53,253 bases of DNA from Streptomyces graminilatus (GTDB lineage: Bacteria; Actinomycetota; Actinomycetes; Streptomycetales; Streptomycetaceae), in assembly GCF_001418565.1 (NCBI RefSeq), contig NZ_LIQQ01000020.1:1-53253 (forward strand), in the 5' to 3' direction. Below, piece by piece: positions 37,979-46,717 of this stretch. The notes under the pieces are model-generated. The model ran no database searches. It was not told where the DNA came from and saw only the letters and a list, made by a program, of their open reading frames with translations. The position numbers and the translations under genes are program-made. Position 1 is the first letter of the stretch; each line of letters begins with the position of its first letter.

Positions 37979-38824
37979 ATGCTCGACGTACGCAATCTGC
38001 GGAAGATCTACACCGGACGGAACCGCAACGTCGAAGCCCTGCGGAACCTGACGTTCCATATCGGTGCCGGTGAACTCGTCTGCCTGGTCGGCCCGTCGGG
38101 ATGCGGCAAGACGACGCTGCTGAAGTGCATGGCCGGACTGCTCGTCCCCACCGACGGCGAAGTCCTCCTGGACGGACGCCCGGTCGACGGGCCCCCGCCC
38201 GGGATGGCGGTCGTCTTCCAGGAGTACGGCCGCTCCCTGTTCGCCTGGATGAACGTCCGCGACAACGTCGCCCTCCCGCTGCGCCGCAAGAAGCTCGGCA
38301 AGGCACGGACACGGGAACTGGTGGACCACGCGCTCGACGTCGTGGGCCTGGCCGACGCCCACCAGGCCTACCCCTGGCAGTTGTCGGGCGGTATGCAGCA
38401 GCGCGTCGCCATCGCGCGGGCCGTCGCCTTCGAACCGAAGGTGCTGCTGATGGACGAGCCCTTCGCGGCCGTCGACGCCCAGACCCGAGCCGAACTGGAG
38501 GACCTCATCCGGCAGTTGTGGCGGGAACTCGGCGTCACCGTGCTGTTCGTCACCCACGACATCGACGAGGCCGTCTACCTCGGCCAGCGCACCGTCATCC
38601 TGTCCAAGTCGCCCACCGTCGTGCGGGAGGACCTGGCGATCGACCTCCCCGACGAACGCGACCAGTTGCACACCCGCTCCAGCCCCCGCTTCGCGGAACT
38701 CCGCGCGCACGTCTACGAACAGATCCAGCTCGCGAAACACCACAGCGGCGACACGGACACCGAGCCCGTGGACCGGACCCCCGGGTCCGCGCCCGCACCC
38801 GCACTGCAGAAGACACAACCCTGA
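37979..38824 (+). CDS. ABC transporter ATP-binding protein (SsuB/TauB family)
   Basis: The 281-residue ATPase energises the transporter. Walker A is GPSGCGKTT (about 39-47), the Q loop is VVFQEYGRSLFAWM, the ABC signature is LSGGMQQRVAIARA, Walker B is VLLMDEPFAAVD and the switch His lies in FVTHDIDEAVYLG. The C-terminal 30 residues are a Pro/Thr-rich tail. ATG 37979 follows AACGGAGCC. It is the last gene of the operon. The WYL-type remnant converges on it with 16 bases between stops. Confidence 0.92.
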   Translation: MLDVRNLRKIYTGRNRNVEALRNLTFHIGAGELVCLVGPSGCGKTTLLKCMAGLLVPTDGEVLLDGRPVDGPPPGMAVVFQEYGRSLFAWMNVRDNVALPLRRKKLGKARTRELVDHALDVVGLADAHQAYPWQLSGGMQQRVAIARAVAFEPKVLLMDEPFAAVDAQTRAELEDLIRQLWRELGVTVLFVTHDIDEAVYLGQRTVILSKSPTVVREDLAIDLPDERDQLHTRSSPRFAELRAHVYEQIQLAKHHSGDTDTEPVDRTPGSAPAPALQKTQP

Positions 38825-38840
38825 GCGGCCTGGTACCGGG

Positions 38841-39356
38841 TCACCGTGACCGAGAAGCCGATCGCCGGACGGAGCCGGACGAAGCCTGACGGGGTGATTC
38901 CGCCGGTTCTCGGGGCGTCGCGGCGGTCCCTGGTCGTGCGACGGGTACGGCGCGGGCGTAGCGGGTGGCGAGGCCTGCGCATGCCGTGGCCAGTCGGGGT
39001 GGGCCGATGACCTCGAAGTCGGCGTCGAAGCGGCCGATGGCGGCGGCGAGTCCGGTCCACGACCAGGACCCGAGGGCGAGCCGGCAGTGATGGGGGCCGA
39101 GTTCCTCGACGATTCCGTCCTGGGCGAAGGGCGCGACCTGGGCGGCCGGGAGGCGGAGGACCACTTCGCCGTTGCAGGGCCAGTCGGTGACGGTGCCGTC
39201 GTTGCCGCGGAACCGGCTGCTGACGAAGGCGGAGACGTTGCCGCCGGGGACTTCGCGCGGGGTGAAGCGGGGGCCGGTGGGTGTGCGGGGCCGGACGCGG
39301 TCGACGCGGAAGACGCGCCAGTCCTCGCGGTCGAGGTCCCAGGCCACGAGGTACAT
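38841..39356 (-). pseudogene. Truncated WYL-domain (YafY-like) transcriptional regulator, C-terminal half only
   Basis: The frame encodes only the second half of a WYL/YafY-like regulator. It opens with MYLVAWDLDREDWRVFRVDR, which is the middle of the WYL domain in full-length proteins of about 320 residues. The C-terminal WCX-like part follows: VVLRLPAAQVAPFAQDGIVE, HHCRLALGSWSWTGLAAAIG and ARYARAV. The HTH and first half of the WYL domain are absent, replaced by the VOC gene on the other strand. The WYL Trp is replaced by Met at the junction. There is no promoter or ribosome site, so it is almost surely non-functional. Confidence 0.72.
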
Positions 39357-39777
39357 GTCCGTCACGACCACCACCCACCTCAACTTCCGGGGCACCGCAC
39401 GCCAGGCGCTGGACTTCTACGAGTCCGTCTTCGGCGGGCGCACGGTCGCCGTCACCTACAAGGACGCGGGGGCCGTGCGCGACGAGAGCGAGGCGGACTG
39501 GGTGATGTGGGGCGAGGTGGCCGGAGACAACGGCTTCCACGTCATGGCCTACGACGTGCCCTCGCAACTGCCCTGGAACCAGGGCGAGAACCCGTTCTTC
39601 GTCTCCGTACGCGGTGACGACACCGCCGAGATCAGCTCCCTGTGGGGCGGACTCGCCGACGGGTCGACCATCGTGCGCCCGCTGGAGCCCGCCCCGTGGG
39701 CGCCGCTGTACGGCATGCTCACCGACCGCTTCGGCGTGACCTGGGTCCTGGACGTCACCGCCCCCCGCAACGAATGA
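39355..39777 (+). CDS. PhnB-like VOC family protein
   Basis: A 140-residue VOC protein of the PhnB/3-demethylubiquinone-like type. It runs THLNFRGTARQALDFYESVF, GGRTVAVTYKDAG, WGEVAGDNGFHVMAYDVPSQ, FVSVRGDDTAEISSLWGGLA and WAPLYGMLTDRFGVTWVLDV. Length is complete. Related genes are, as I recall, often divergent from a YafY-type regulator. Here the regulator's broken half abuts the start codon exactly, so the native promoter and ribosome site are gone. A chance CGAGGT, lying in regulator codons, is the only Shine-Dalgarno. Expression is doubtful unless read-through from the ABC operon occurs. Confidence 0.82.
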   Translation: MSVTTTTHLNFRGTARQALDFYESVFGGRTVAVTYKDAGAVRDESEADWVMWGEVAGDNGFHVMAYDVPSQLPWNQGENPFFVSVRGDDTAEISSLWGGLADGSTIVRPLEPAPWAPLYGMLTDRFGVTWVLDVTAPRNE

Positions 39778-39783
39778 GCGGTC

Positions 39784-39814
39784 GCCCGCGATCCACCTGG
39801 AGTGGATCGCGGGC
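39784..39814 (+). terminator. Terminator hairpin after the VOC gene, 13-bp stem
   Basis: GCCCGCGATCCAC (39784-39796) pairs with GTGGATCGCGGGC (39802-39814) around the loop CTGGA. It begins seven bases after the VOC stop, separating it from the photolyase gene. Confidence 0.82.
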
Positions 39815-39870
39815 CCTTGGGCCGGACTGGGGCAGAATCCTGACTTCCACAGCCCCCCGGAGTGCGCACC

Positions 39871-41244
39871 ATGAACGTCTCGGTCGTCCTGTTCACCTCA
39901 GACCTGCGCCTGCACGACCATCCGCCGCTGCGGGCCGCCCTGGCCGACGGCCGCGAAATCGTCCCGCTGTTCGTGCGGGACCCGGCAGTCGACGCCGCCG
40001 GGTTCGCCGTACCCAACCGCCTGGCCTTCCTCGCCGACTGCCTGAACGACCTCGACACCGGTCTGCGCGAACGGGGCGGACGGCTGGTCGTACGCCACGG
40101 CGGCCTCGTCGGCGAGGTGTGCCGGGTCGCCGCCGAGGCGGGCGCCGACGAGGTGCACATGGCGGCCGACGTCAGCGCCCACGCCCGCCGGCGCGAGGAC
40201 CGGCTGCGCCGCGCCCTGGAGGCGGACGGCGTACGGCTGCTCGTGCACGACACGGTGACCTGTGCCGTCGCCCCGGGGGCCGTGGTGCCGGCCGCTTCGG
40301 ACCACTTCGCCGTCTTCACACCGTACTTCCGGCACTGGTCGCGCCGGCCGCTGCGGGAGCCGCTCGCGGCGCCACGGGCAGTACGGGTGCCGGAGGGCGT
40401 CGGATCCGCGCCCCTGCCGTCCCGGCGCGCTCTGCCGGGCCTCTCGGAGGGGCTCGCGGCGGGCGGCGAGACCGAGGGCCGCGCCCGGCTCACCGCCTGG
40501 CTGCGCGGCAAGGTGGCGTCGTACGAGGACGGACATGACGACCTGGCGGGCGACGCCACCTCCCGGCTCTCCCCGCATCTGCACTTCGGCACCCTCTCCT
40601 GCGTCGAACTCGTCCACCGGGCCCGCCGGGCGGGCGGACCGGGCGCCGACGCCTTCGTACGGCAGCTCGCCTGGCGCGACTTCCACCGCCAGGTGCTCGC
40701 GGCCCGCCCGGACGCGGCCGTCCGCGACTACCGCACCCGGAACGACCGCTGGCGCCCGGCGGCGGAGGCCCGGCAGGACGTCGAGGCGTGGCAGGAGGGC
40801 CGCACCGGCTACCCGATCGTCGACGCCGCGATGCGCCAGTTGCGGTACGAGGGCTGGATGCACAACCGGGGCCGCCTGCTGACCGCGAGCTTCCTCACCA
40901 AGACGCTGTACGTCGACTGGCGGGTCGGCGCCCGGCACTTCCTGGACCTGCTGGTGGACGGTGACGTCGCCAACAACCAGCTCAACTGGCAGTGGATGGC
41001 CGGCACCGGGACCGACTCACGGCCCAACCGGGTGCTCAACCCCGTCACCCAGGCCAAGCGGTACGACCCCGACGGCGCGTATGTGCACCGCTGGGTGCCC
41101 GAACTGCGGTCGCTGAAAGCCCCGGCGGTGCACGAGCCGTGGAAACAGCGCGGCCTGGACCGCGCCGCCCTCGACTACCCGGACCCGATCGTCGGCCTGC
41201 CGGACGGGCTCGACCGCTTCAAGAGGGCCCGGGGCCTGGACTGA
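39871..41244 (+). CDS. phr: Deoxyribodipyrimidine photolyase
   Basis: This 457-residue flavoprotein repairs UV-made cyclobutane pyrimidine dimers with blue light. The N-terminal antenna domain (about 1-130) starts VSVVLFTSDLRLHDHPPLRA. The FAD domain (about 190-457) has RLSPHLHFGTLS, WRDFHRQVL, GYPIVDAAMRQLRYEGWMHN and NNQLNWQWMAGTGTDSRPNR, which contain FAD-binding residues and the conserved tryptophans. The ATG at 39871 follows CCCGGAG at nine bases; a GTG nine bases up is possible. It is monocistronic after a terminator. I see no cryptochrome-like extension. Confidence 0.93.
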   Translation: MNVSVVLFTSDLRLHDHPPLRAALADGREIVPLFVRDPAVDAAGFAVPNRLAFLADCLNDLDTGLRERGGRLVVRHGGLVGEVCRVAAEAGADEVHMAADVSAHARRREDRLRRALEADGVRLLVHDTVTCAVAPGAVVPAASDHFAVFTPYFRHWSRRPLREPLAAPRAVRVPEGVGSAPLPSRRALPGLSEGLAAGGETEGRARLTAWLRGKVASYEDGHDDLAGDATSRLSPHLHFGTLSCVELVHRARRAGGPGADAFVRQLAWRDFHRQVLAARPDAAVRDYRTRNDRWRPAAEARQDVEAWQEGRTGYPIVDAAMRQLRYEGWMHNRGRLLTASFLTKTLYVDWRVGARHFLDLLVDGDVANNQLNWQWMAGTGTDSRPNRVLNPVTQAKRYDPDGAYVHRWVPELRSLKAPAVHEPWKQRGLDRAALDYPDPIVGLPDGLDRFKRARGLD

Positions 41245-41347
41245 GCCGCCGCCCGGCCGGCGCCGCACGGCACCGCCAGGGGACTGTGGCGGGCACCCTT
41301 ACACCCCACAGGGAACAGCCGGCACCTCACCCCGTGTTCCCGCGACC

Positions 41348-42325
41348 ATGACGACGAACCCGAACCCGAAGCCGAACCCGAAGCCGAACCCGAAGCCGAA
41401 CCCGAAGCCGAACACGATCCCGAACGCGTCGAGGCCGGAGGTACTGCGTTACACCGCCTTCTCCACCTCACCCAGCGGCGGAAACCCCGCCGGAGTCGTC
41501 CTTGACGCCACCGCCCTGGACGACAGCGACATGCTGGCCATCGCCGCCGGCCTCGGATACTCGGAGTCCGCGTTCCTGACCGCGCCGCCTGAGGGCCTGG
41601 GCGGCGAGGAGGGCAGGGCGTACGGCATCCGCTACTTCAGCCCCAGGGCCGAGGTGCCGTTCTGCGGACACGCGACCGTCGCGACCGCCGTCGCCCTCGC
41701 GGAGCGACTGGGCCCCGGCGAACTGGTGTTCGCGACGCGCGCCGGCATCGTGCCGGTGGTGGTGGCCGACGAGGGCGGGACGCTCCGCGCCACACTCACC
41801 AGCGTCGAGCCGAAGACCGAGGAGATCGCCGACGCCGACCTGACGGAGGCACTGGCCGCGCTCGACTGGCCGGCCGCCGATCTCGACCCGGCCTTCCCGC
41901 CCCGGATCGCCTTCGCGGGCGCCCGCCACCTCGTTCTCGCGGCGGCGACGCGCGCCCGCCTCGCGGATCTCGCGTACGACTTCGAACGCCTCGAAGCCCT
42001 GATGCACCGCCTGGACCTGACGACGACCCAGTTGGTGTGGCGGGAGTCGGCCACGGTCTTCCACGTCCGTGACCCGTTCCCCGTCGGCGGCGTCGTCGAG
42101 GACCCGGCGACCGGCGCCGCGGCCGCCGCGTTCGGGGCGTACGCCCGTGAGCTGGGCCTGGTCCCCGAGGACGCTGTCCTCACCCTGCACCAGGGCGAGG
42201 ACCTGGGCCGCCCCGGCGAACTCACGGTGACACTACGGGCGGGTGACCCGCGCGTCCGGGTGGGCGGTGCGGGAACCCGTATCACCTCAGCGCACGACGG
42301 AGGATCCAACAGCCTTGCCCCGTAA
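41348..42325 (+). CDS. PhzF family isomerase-like protein with N-terminal KPNP repeat
   Basis: A 325-residue PhzF/diaminopimelate-epimerase-fold protein. Catalytic Glu73 lies in GYSESAFL (Glu45 of PhzF) and His108 in PFCGHATVA. An Asp lies in VVEDPATGAAAAAFGAY. PhzF isomerises a phenazine precursor, but most homologues have other unknown substrates. There is no phenazine cluster here. The first 30 residues are a Pro/Asn/Lys repeat from four perfect copies of a 12-base unit (41363-41410), absent from ordinary PhzF proteins. A later start at ATG is not available nearby, so the repeat is likely translated. Confidence 0.85.
   Translation: MTTNPNPKPNPKPNPKPNPKPNTIPNASRPEVLRYTAFSTSPSGGNPAGVVLDATALDDSDMLAIAAGLGYSESAFLTAPPEGLGGEEGRAYGIRYFSPRAEVPFCGHATVATAVALAERLGPGELVFATRAGIVPVVVADEGGTLRATLTSVEPKTEEIADADLTEALAALDWPAADLDPAFPPRIAFAGARHLVLAAATRARLADLAYDFERLEALMHRLDLTTTQLVWRESATVFHVRDPFPVGGVVEDPATGAAAAAFGAYARELGLVPEDAVLTLHQGEDLGRPGELTVTLRAGDPRVRVGGAGTRITSAHDGGSNSLAP
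41363..41410. repeat. Four perfect tandem copies of a 12-bp unit
   Basis: AACCCGAAGCCG repeats at 41363, 41375, 41387 and 41399, preceded by half a unit. It encodes Asn-Pro-Lys-Pro repeats at the start of the PhzF-type protein. The unit is a multiple of three, so slippage changes length without breaking the frame. Confidence 0.88.
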
Positions 42326-42414
42326 GCCAATTGAGGCCATGGCGTCGGTGTCCGCCGTAGCCGACGGTGGGCACCGTTCGAACTGTGCCGGTGGCGCCGT
42401 CTAGGCTCCCGTTC

Positions 42415-44166
42415 ATGAGTGAGGCAGACAGAGGCACCGGGCGGCGGGTCGTCGACGGGCGCTTCGAGTTGGAGGCCCGCCTCGGCGGCGGCGGGATGGG
42501 TACCGTCTGGCGGGCCAGGGACGTGGTGCTCCACAGGCTGGTGGCGGTCAAGGAGGTCCGCCCGCCCGACCGGGACCTGGCCGAATACGATCCCGAGGGC
42601 GCGCGCATGCTGCGCGAACGGGTGCTGCGCGAGGCCAGGGCGCTCGCCAGGATCGACCATCCGAACGTCGTCACCATCCACCACATCGTCGACGGCGGCG
42701 AGGGCACCTACCCGTGGATCGTGATGGAGCTGGTCAGCGGCGGTTCACTGGCCGACCGGCTGACCCAGGGGCCGATGGCGCCGGCCGAGGCGGCGCGGAC
42801 CGGCCGGGGAGTGCTGGCCGCGCTCACCGCCGCGCACGACGCCGGTATCGAGCACCGGGACGTCAAGCCCGCCAACGTGCTCCTGCGGCCCGACGGACGC
42901 CCGGTCCTCACCGACTTCGGCATCGCCGCGATCCGCGAGGCGACCAGCCTCACCGCCACGGGCTCCATCATCGGCACGGCCGACTTCATGGCACCCGAGC
43001 GCATCTCGGGGCACGAGGGCGGCGCCGCCTCCGACCTGTGGTCGCTGGCGATGATGCTGTACACCGCCGTGGAGGGCCACCACCCGCTGCGCCGCGGCAC
43101 CACCCTGGCCACCCTCGCCGCGGTCCTCCACGACGAGGTGCCGCCGCCGGTCCGGTCCGGCGCCCTCGGCGACGTCCTGATGGGCGTCCTGGTGCGGGAC
43201 CCCGCCGCGCGCCCGTCCGCCGGGACACTCGACGGGAAGCTGGCCGAGATCGAATCGGCTCCGGCCGCGTTCCCCGCATCGCGGGAAGAGGCGACCTCCT
43301 ACCCCCTGGGTCCGCCGTCCGCCCCCTTGGCCCCTACGGCGCCTGCGGCCCCCGCGGATCCGCGCACCGCCTCCGCGCACGCCGCGTACGGCACATGGGG
43401 CGGAACCCACGCCCCGCAGACCGCTCCAGCGGGGTTCGGGCCGCCGCCGGTCCTCCCCGGTCCGGTCACGATCCAGCCGGTGACCACACCCGTACGGGCG
43501 GCCCGTCGCGGCGTCCCTGGCCTGCGGGCCCTGTGGGGTGTCTCCGGAGCCTCGCTCGCCGCCGTCCTCGTGTGGTGGCTGCTGCCCCTCGGCGGCGGCA
43601 CGGGTGACAAGGACGCGGGTGCCCCGTCGTCCACACCGACCCCACGCCCGACGGTGTCGCGGACCACGACCACGACCACCCCGGCGGACGAGCAGTCCGA
43701 GGAGGCCCCGACCACCACACTGCTCACCCCGGCCGGCATCCGCACCGCCATCAAGGCGCTGGAGAAGGAGACCGGCCGTGACAGGTTCAGCGACTTCACC
43801 GTGTACGACGGGTACGCCAGCGCGGAGATGGTCGTCAACGGCAGCAACACCAAGTACGACAACTACACCTACCGCCTGGGGCAAGGCGTGGAGAAGAGCA
43901 TCATCAGCGGTTCCGTGTTCAGTGGCGACCGGCCGATCGGTTTCGACGGCTTCAACTGGGACAAGGTTCCCGCGCTGCTGAAAGAGGCGAAGAACAAGCT
44001 GAACGTCGACCATCCGACCAGCCGCTACCTGGTGGTGAAACCGCCCAACGACACCTTCGACGAGCCGGCCGGGATGTCGGTCTACCTCAGTGACGACTAC
44101 GGGTCCGGCTTTCTGCAGGCGGACCCGCAGGGCAAGGTGACCAGGGTGAATCCCGCCAAGGACTGA
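42415..44166 (+). CDS. Membrane-anchored Ser/Thr protein kinase
   Basis: A 583-residue PknB-like Hanks kinase. The kinase domain (about 15-275) has the glycine loop LGGGGMGTVWRARD, Lys in VAVKEVR, catalytic loop HRDVKPANVLL, DFGIA and APERISG. A Pro/Ala-rich linker leads to one membrane helix (LWGVSGASLAAVLVWWLLPL) at about 385. The extracellular part is a Thr/Pro stalk and a C-terminal domain of about 160 residues (TPAGIRTAIKALEKETGRDR onward) without PASTA repeats. Its signal is unknown. The start is ATG 42415, without a clear ribosome site, so leaderless translation is possible. Confidence 0.9.
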   Translation: MSEADRGTGRRVVDGRFELEARLGGGGMGTVWRARDVVLHRLVAVKEVRPPDRDLAEYDPEGARMLRERVLREARALARIDHPNVVTIHHIVDGGEGTYPWIVMELVSGGSLADRLTQGPMAPAEAARTGRGVLAALTAAHDAGIEHRDVKPANVLLRPDGRPVLTDFGIAAIREATSLTATGSIIGTADFMAPERISGHEGGAASDLWSLAMMLYTAVEGHHPLRRGTTLATLAAVLHDEVPPPVRSGALGDVLMGVLVRDPAARPSAGTLDGKLAEIESAPAAFPASREEATSYPLGPPSAPLAPTAPAAPADPRTASAHAAYGTWGGTHAPQTAPAGFGPPPVLPGPVTIQPVTTPVRAARRGVPGLRALWGVSGASLAAVLVWWLLPLGGGTGDKDAGAPSSTPTPRPTVSRTTTTTTPADEQSEEAPTTTLLTPAGIRTAIKALEKETGRDRFSDFTVYDGYASAEMVVNGSNTKYDNYTYRLGQGVEKSIISGSVFSGDRPIGFDGFNWDKVPALLKEAKNKLNVDHPTSRYLVVKPPNDTFDEPAGMSVYLSDDYGSGFLQADPQGKVTRVNPAKD

Positions 44167-44191
44167 CCGGGGGGGCGACCGGACCCGCGGT

Positions 44192-45904
44192 CTACCGATC
44201 CCGTTCCCACTCGCGGTACGCCGCCACGGCCGTCGGCAGAGTGGGGAAGACGAGATGGGCGCCGACGGACTCGGTCAGACCGTACGCGTCGAGATCGTGG
44301 CGAAGATCCTGCTTGACACGGGCGAGAGCGAAGACGATGCCCCGGCCGGACAGTTCGAGGCGCAGCGCGTCGACGGCGTCCAGGGCGGTGATGTCGACCT
44401 CGACATTGGCCTCGGTGTTGAGGACGAACCAGTGGACCGGGTCCTGCTGTTCGTCCACGGCGGCCAGGGCCCGGCGGTGGAAGTTCTCCGCGTTGGCGAA
44501 GAACAGGGGCGAGTCGTAGCGGTAGACCAGCAGCCCGGGGACCGTACGGGCCTGCGGATAGTCGTCCACGTCGTGCATGCCCGCCACCCCGGGCACCATC
44601 CCCTCGACCGCGTCGTGCGGGCGCGCCACCCGGGTCAGCAGCTCGGCCACCGACATTCCGACGGCGACCAGTACCCCGTACAGGATGTCCAGGGCGAGTA
44701 CGCCGCCCAGGCAGCCGAGTGCCAGCAGCAGCTCACGGCGCCGGAAGGCCGCCAGCCGCCGGAAGCCCGCCAGGTCGATCATGCGCAGGGCGGCGTAGAC
44801 GACGAGCGCGCCCAGAACGACCGAGGGCGTCCGGGCCAGCAGGGGACTCAGGAAGAGCAGGACGGCGAGGACGACAGCGGCGGCGACCAGGGAGTACGCC
44901 TGGGAGCGGGCGCCCGCCGAGGAGGCGAGCGCGGTGCGGCTGGCGCTGCTGCTGACCGGGAAACCGTGCACCGAACCGGCGCCCAGGTTGGCCGCGCCCA
45001 TGGCTAGCAGCTCCTGGTTGGCGTCGAGCCCGGGGCCGTCGTCGACACGGCCGGTGAAGGCGCGTGCGGTGAGTATGAAGTCGGTGTAGCCGACGAGGAG
45101 GACACCGAGGGCCGGCAGCACCAGATGGGGCAGCTCGGTCAGGTCCGGGGCGGCCAGAGTGGGGAGCCCCGCCGGGATCTTCCCGATCACCTTGATCCTG
45201 TGGTGGTCGTCGAGGTCGAACACGACCACGGCCGCCGTCGCGAGGACCACGGCCAGCAAGGGGCCGGGGACGGCGCGGAAGTAGCGGACCACGGTGAGGA
45301 GGAAGGCGAGCAGAACCACGGCGAACAGCAGCGTGGGCACATGAATCCGCGACACATGCGTGACGAACGACCACAGTTGGGGGAAGAAGGCGGAGCCCGT
45401 GGTGCTGACGCCGGTGAGCTTCGGCAGCTGGTCCACGATCATGATCAGCGCCACGCCCGCCAGATAGCCGACCAGGACCGGCCGGGAGAGCAGGTCCGCG
45501 ACAAAGCCCAGCCGCACCGCCCAGGCCACCACACACAGCAGCCCGACCGTGACCGCCAGGGTGGCGGCCAGTACGGCGTAGCGGCCGGGGTCTCCGGCGG
45601 CCAGCGGGCCGATCACGGTCGCCGTCATCAGCGCGGTCGTCGACTCGGGGCCGACCGACAGCAGTCGCGAGGTGCCGAACAGGGCGTACAGGGCGAGTGC
45701 GGGCAGGATCGCCCACAGCCCGGCGACGGGCGGCAGCCCGGCCACACCCGCGTACGCCATCACCTGCGGCACGAGATACGCGGCCACCGTCACCCCGGCC
45801 AGCAGATCGCCGCGCAGCCAGGTGCGCCGGTAGCCGAGGAGCACATGGACACCGGGCACCAGCCGGCGCCACACGGGAAGGGGTCTGCCCGGACTCTGGG
45901 ACAT
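44192..45904 (-). CDS. SulP-type anion transporter with STAS domain
   Basis: A 570-residue SLC26/SulP transporter, probably sulfate or bicarbonate with proton or sodium. About 10-14 helices cover residues 25-430, including GDLLAGVTVAAYLVPQVMAY and GPESTTALMTATVIGPLA. The signature MGAANLGAGSVHGFPVSSSA SRTAL follows. The cytoplasmic STAS domain (about 450-560) has VYRYDSPLFFANAENFHRRA and FVLNTEANVEVDITALDAVD. ATG 45904 follows AAGGAGGCC. It lies 87 bases behind the GntR gene on the same strand, but may be separate. With beta-carbonic anhydrase nearby, bicarbonate is also a candidate. Confidence 0.9.
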   Translation of the reverse strand: MSQSPGRPLPVWRRLVPGVHVLLGYRRTWLRGDLLAGVTVAAYLVPQVMAYAGVAGLPPVAGLWAILPALALYALFGTSRLLSVGPESTTALMTATVIGPLAAGDPGRYAVLAATLAVTVGLLCVVAWAVRLGFVADLLSRPVLVGYLAGVALIMIVDQLPKLTGVSTTGSAFFPQLWSFVTHVSRIHVPTLLFAVVLLAFLLTVVRYFRAVPGPLLAVVLATAAVVVFDLDDHHRIKVIGKIPAGLPTLAAPDLTELPHLVLPALGVLLVGYTDFILTARAFTGRVDDGPGLDANQELLAMGAANLGAGSVHGFPVSSSASRTALASSAGARSQAYSLVAAAVVLAVLLFLSPLLARTPSVVLGALVVYAALRMIDLAGFRRLAAFRRRELLLALGCLGGVLALDILYGVLVAVGMSVAELLTRVARPHDAVEGMVPGVAGMHDVDDYPQARTVPGLLVYRYDSPLFFANAENFHRRALAAVDEQQDPVHWFVLNTEANVEVDITALDAVDALRLELSGRGIVFALARVKQDLRHDLDAYGLTESVGAHLVFPTLPTAVAAYREWERDR

Positions 45905-45991
45905 GGGCCTCCTTGGCCTCCTTCTGCCGACCGACCTCATGATCCATGGACAGCCGGGACACCGCCAGGACTTCGGGACCGGGCGGCTGCG

Positions 45992-46681
45992 TCAGGGGGT
46001 GGCCGCTGTCCCGGTGAACTGGTTGGTGTCGAAGAGCTGGTTGATGTGACCGCCGAGTTCGGACCAGTGGTGTGCGGAGAGCTCGGCGGCGGCCCGGGCG
46101 TCGCCCCCGGCGCAGACCTCGATGAGCTGGTCGTGGTGCTCGATCGTGTTGCGACCGCCGAGGAGCGTGGAGAACTTGCGGTGGAGGATGCGATGAATCT
46201 GCGGGTGGAGCTGTTCGACGATACGGCTGAGCACGGGATTGTCGGCCGCGGCGATGGGGACGGCGTGGAAGCGGTCGTCGGCGGCGAGTGCCGCGGTGGT
46301 GTCGTTGACGGCGACAGCCTGTTCGAAGGCACGGTTGGCCGCGCGCATGCGCTCCAGGTCGTGCCCGGTCATGACGGGCACGGCTGTCTCGATGGCGAGC
46401 CGGTCGAGGGAGCGCAGAACGGCGAGGGTCTTTTCCACGTCCCGGCGGTTGAGCGTGGTGATACGGGTGTAGACCCCGGGTTTTGACTCGACCAGACCGA
46501 TGTCGACCAGGCGGGCGAGCGCTTCGCGCACAGGAGTGCGGCTCAGTCCCAGGCGCTCGGCGAGCTCGCCGTCCTTGACCTTCTCGCCGGGGACGAGTTC
46601 CCCGCGCACGATCGAGTCGCGCAGTCGCTGGAAGACCTCGTCACTGAGGAGGCGGCGGGAGACGGGACTGTCGAGTGACAT
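45992..46681 (-). CDS. GntR/FadR-family transcriptional regulator
   Basis: The 229-residue protein has an N-terminal winged HTH (SDEVFQRLRDSIVRGELVPG, DGELAERLGLSRTPVREALA, RLVDIGLVESKPGVYTRITT) and a C-terminal FCD domain (about 85-215). The metal-binding positions of FCD include DRFHAVPIAAADNPVLSRIV and STLLGGRNTIEHHDQLIEV. Such proteins repress transport and catabolism of organic or amino acids. It is the third gene behind the symporter and the Asp/Glu racemase, 36 bases after the racemase stop. Both the GntR start region and the symporter promoter carry CGCAATAT-type sequence. Confidence 0.88.
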   Translation of the reverse strand: MSLDSPVSRRLLSDEVFQRLRDSIVRGELVPGEKVKDGELAERLGLSRTPVREALARLVDIGLVESKPGVYTRITTLNRRDVEKTLAVLRSLDRLAIETAVPVMTGHDLERMRAANRAFEQAVAVNDTTAALAADDRFHAVPIAAADNPVLSRIVEQLHPQIHRILHRKFSTLLGGRNTIEHHDQLIEVCAGGDARAAAELSAHHWSELGGHINQLFDTNQFTGTAATP

Positions 46682-46717
46682 ATTGCGTACAGTACATCGC
46701 GCCCGTGCCCCGCCGCC

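Noticed and set aside
39357..39395. Extension of the WYL remnant to an upstream ATG at 39395
   Set aside because: The extra residues are antisense VOC codons and do not resemble the WYL family.
41363..41410. CRISPR array
   Set aside because: The units are contiguous without spacers and lie in a coding sequence.
41175..41471. Antisense Ser-Gly repeat protein
   Set aside because: It is only the other strand of the PhzF repeat.
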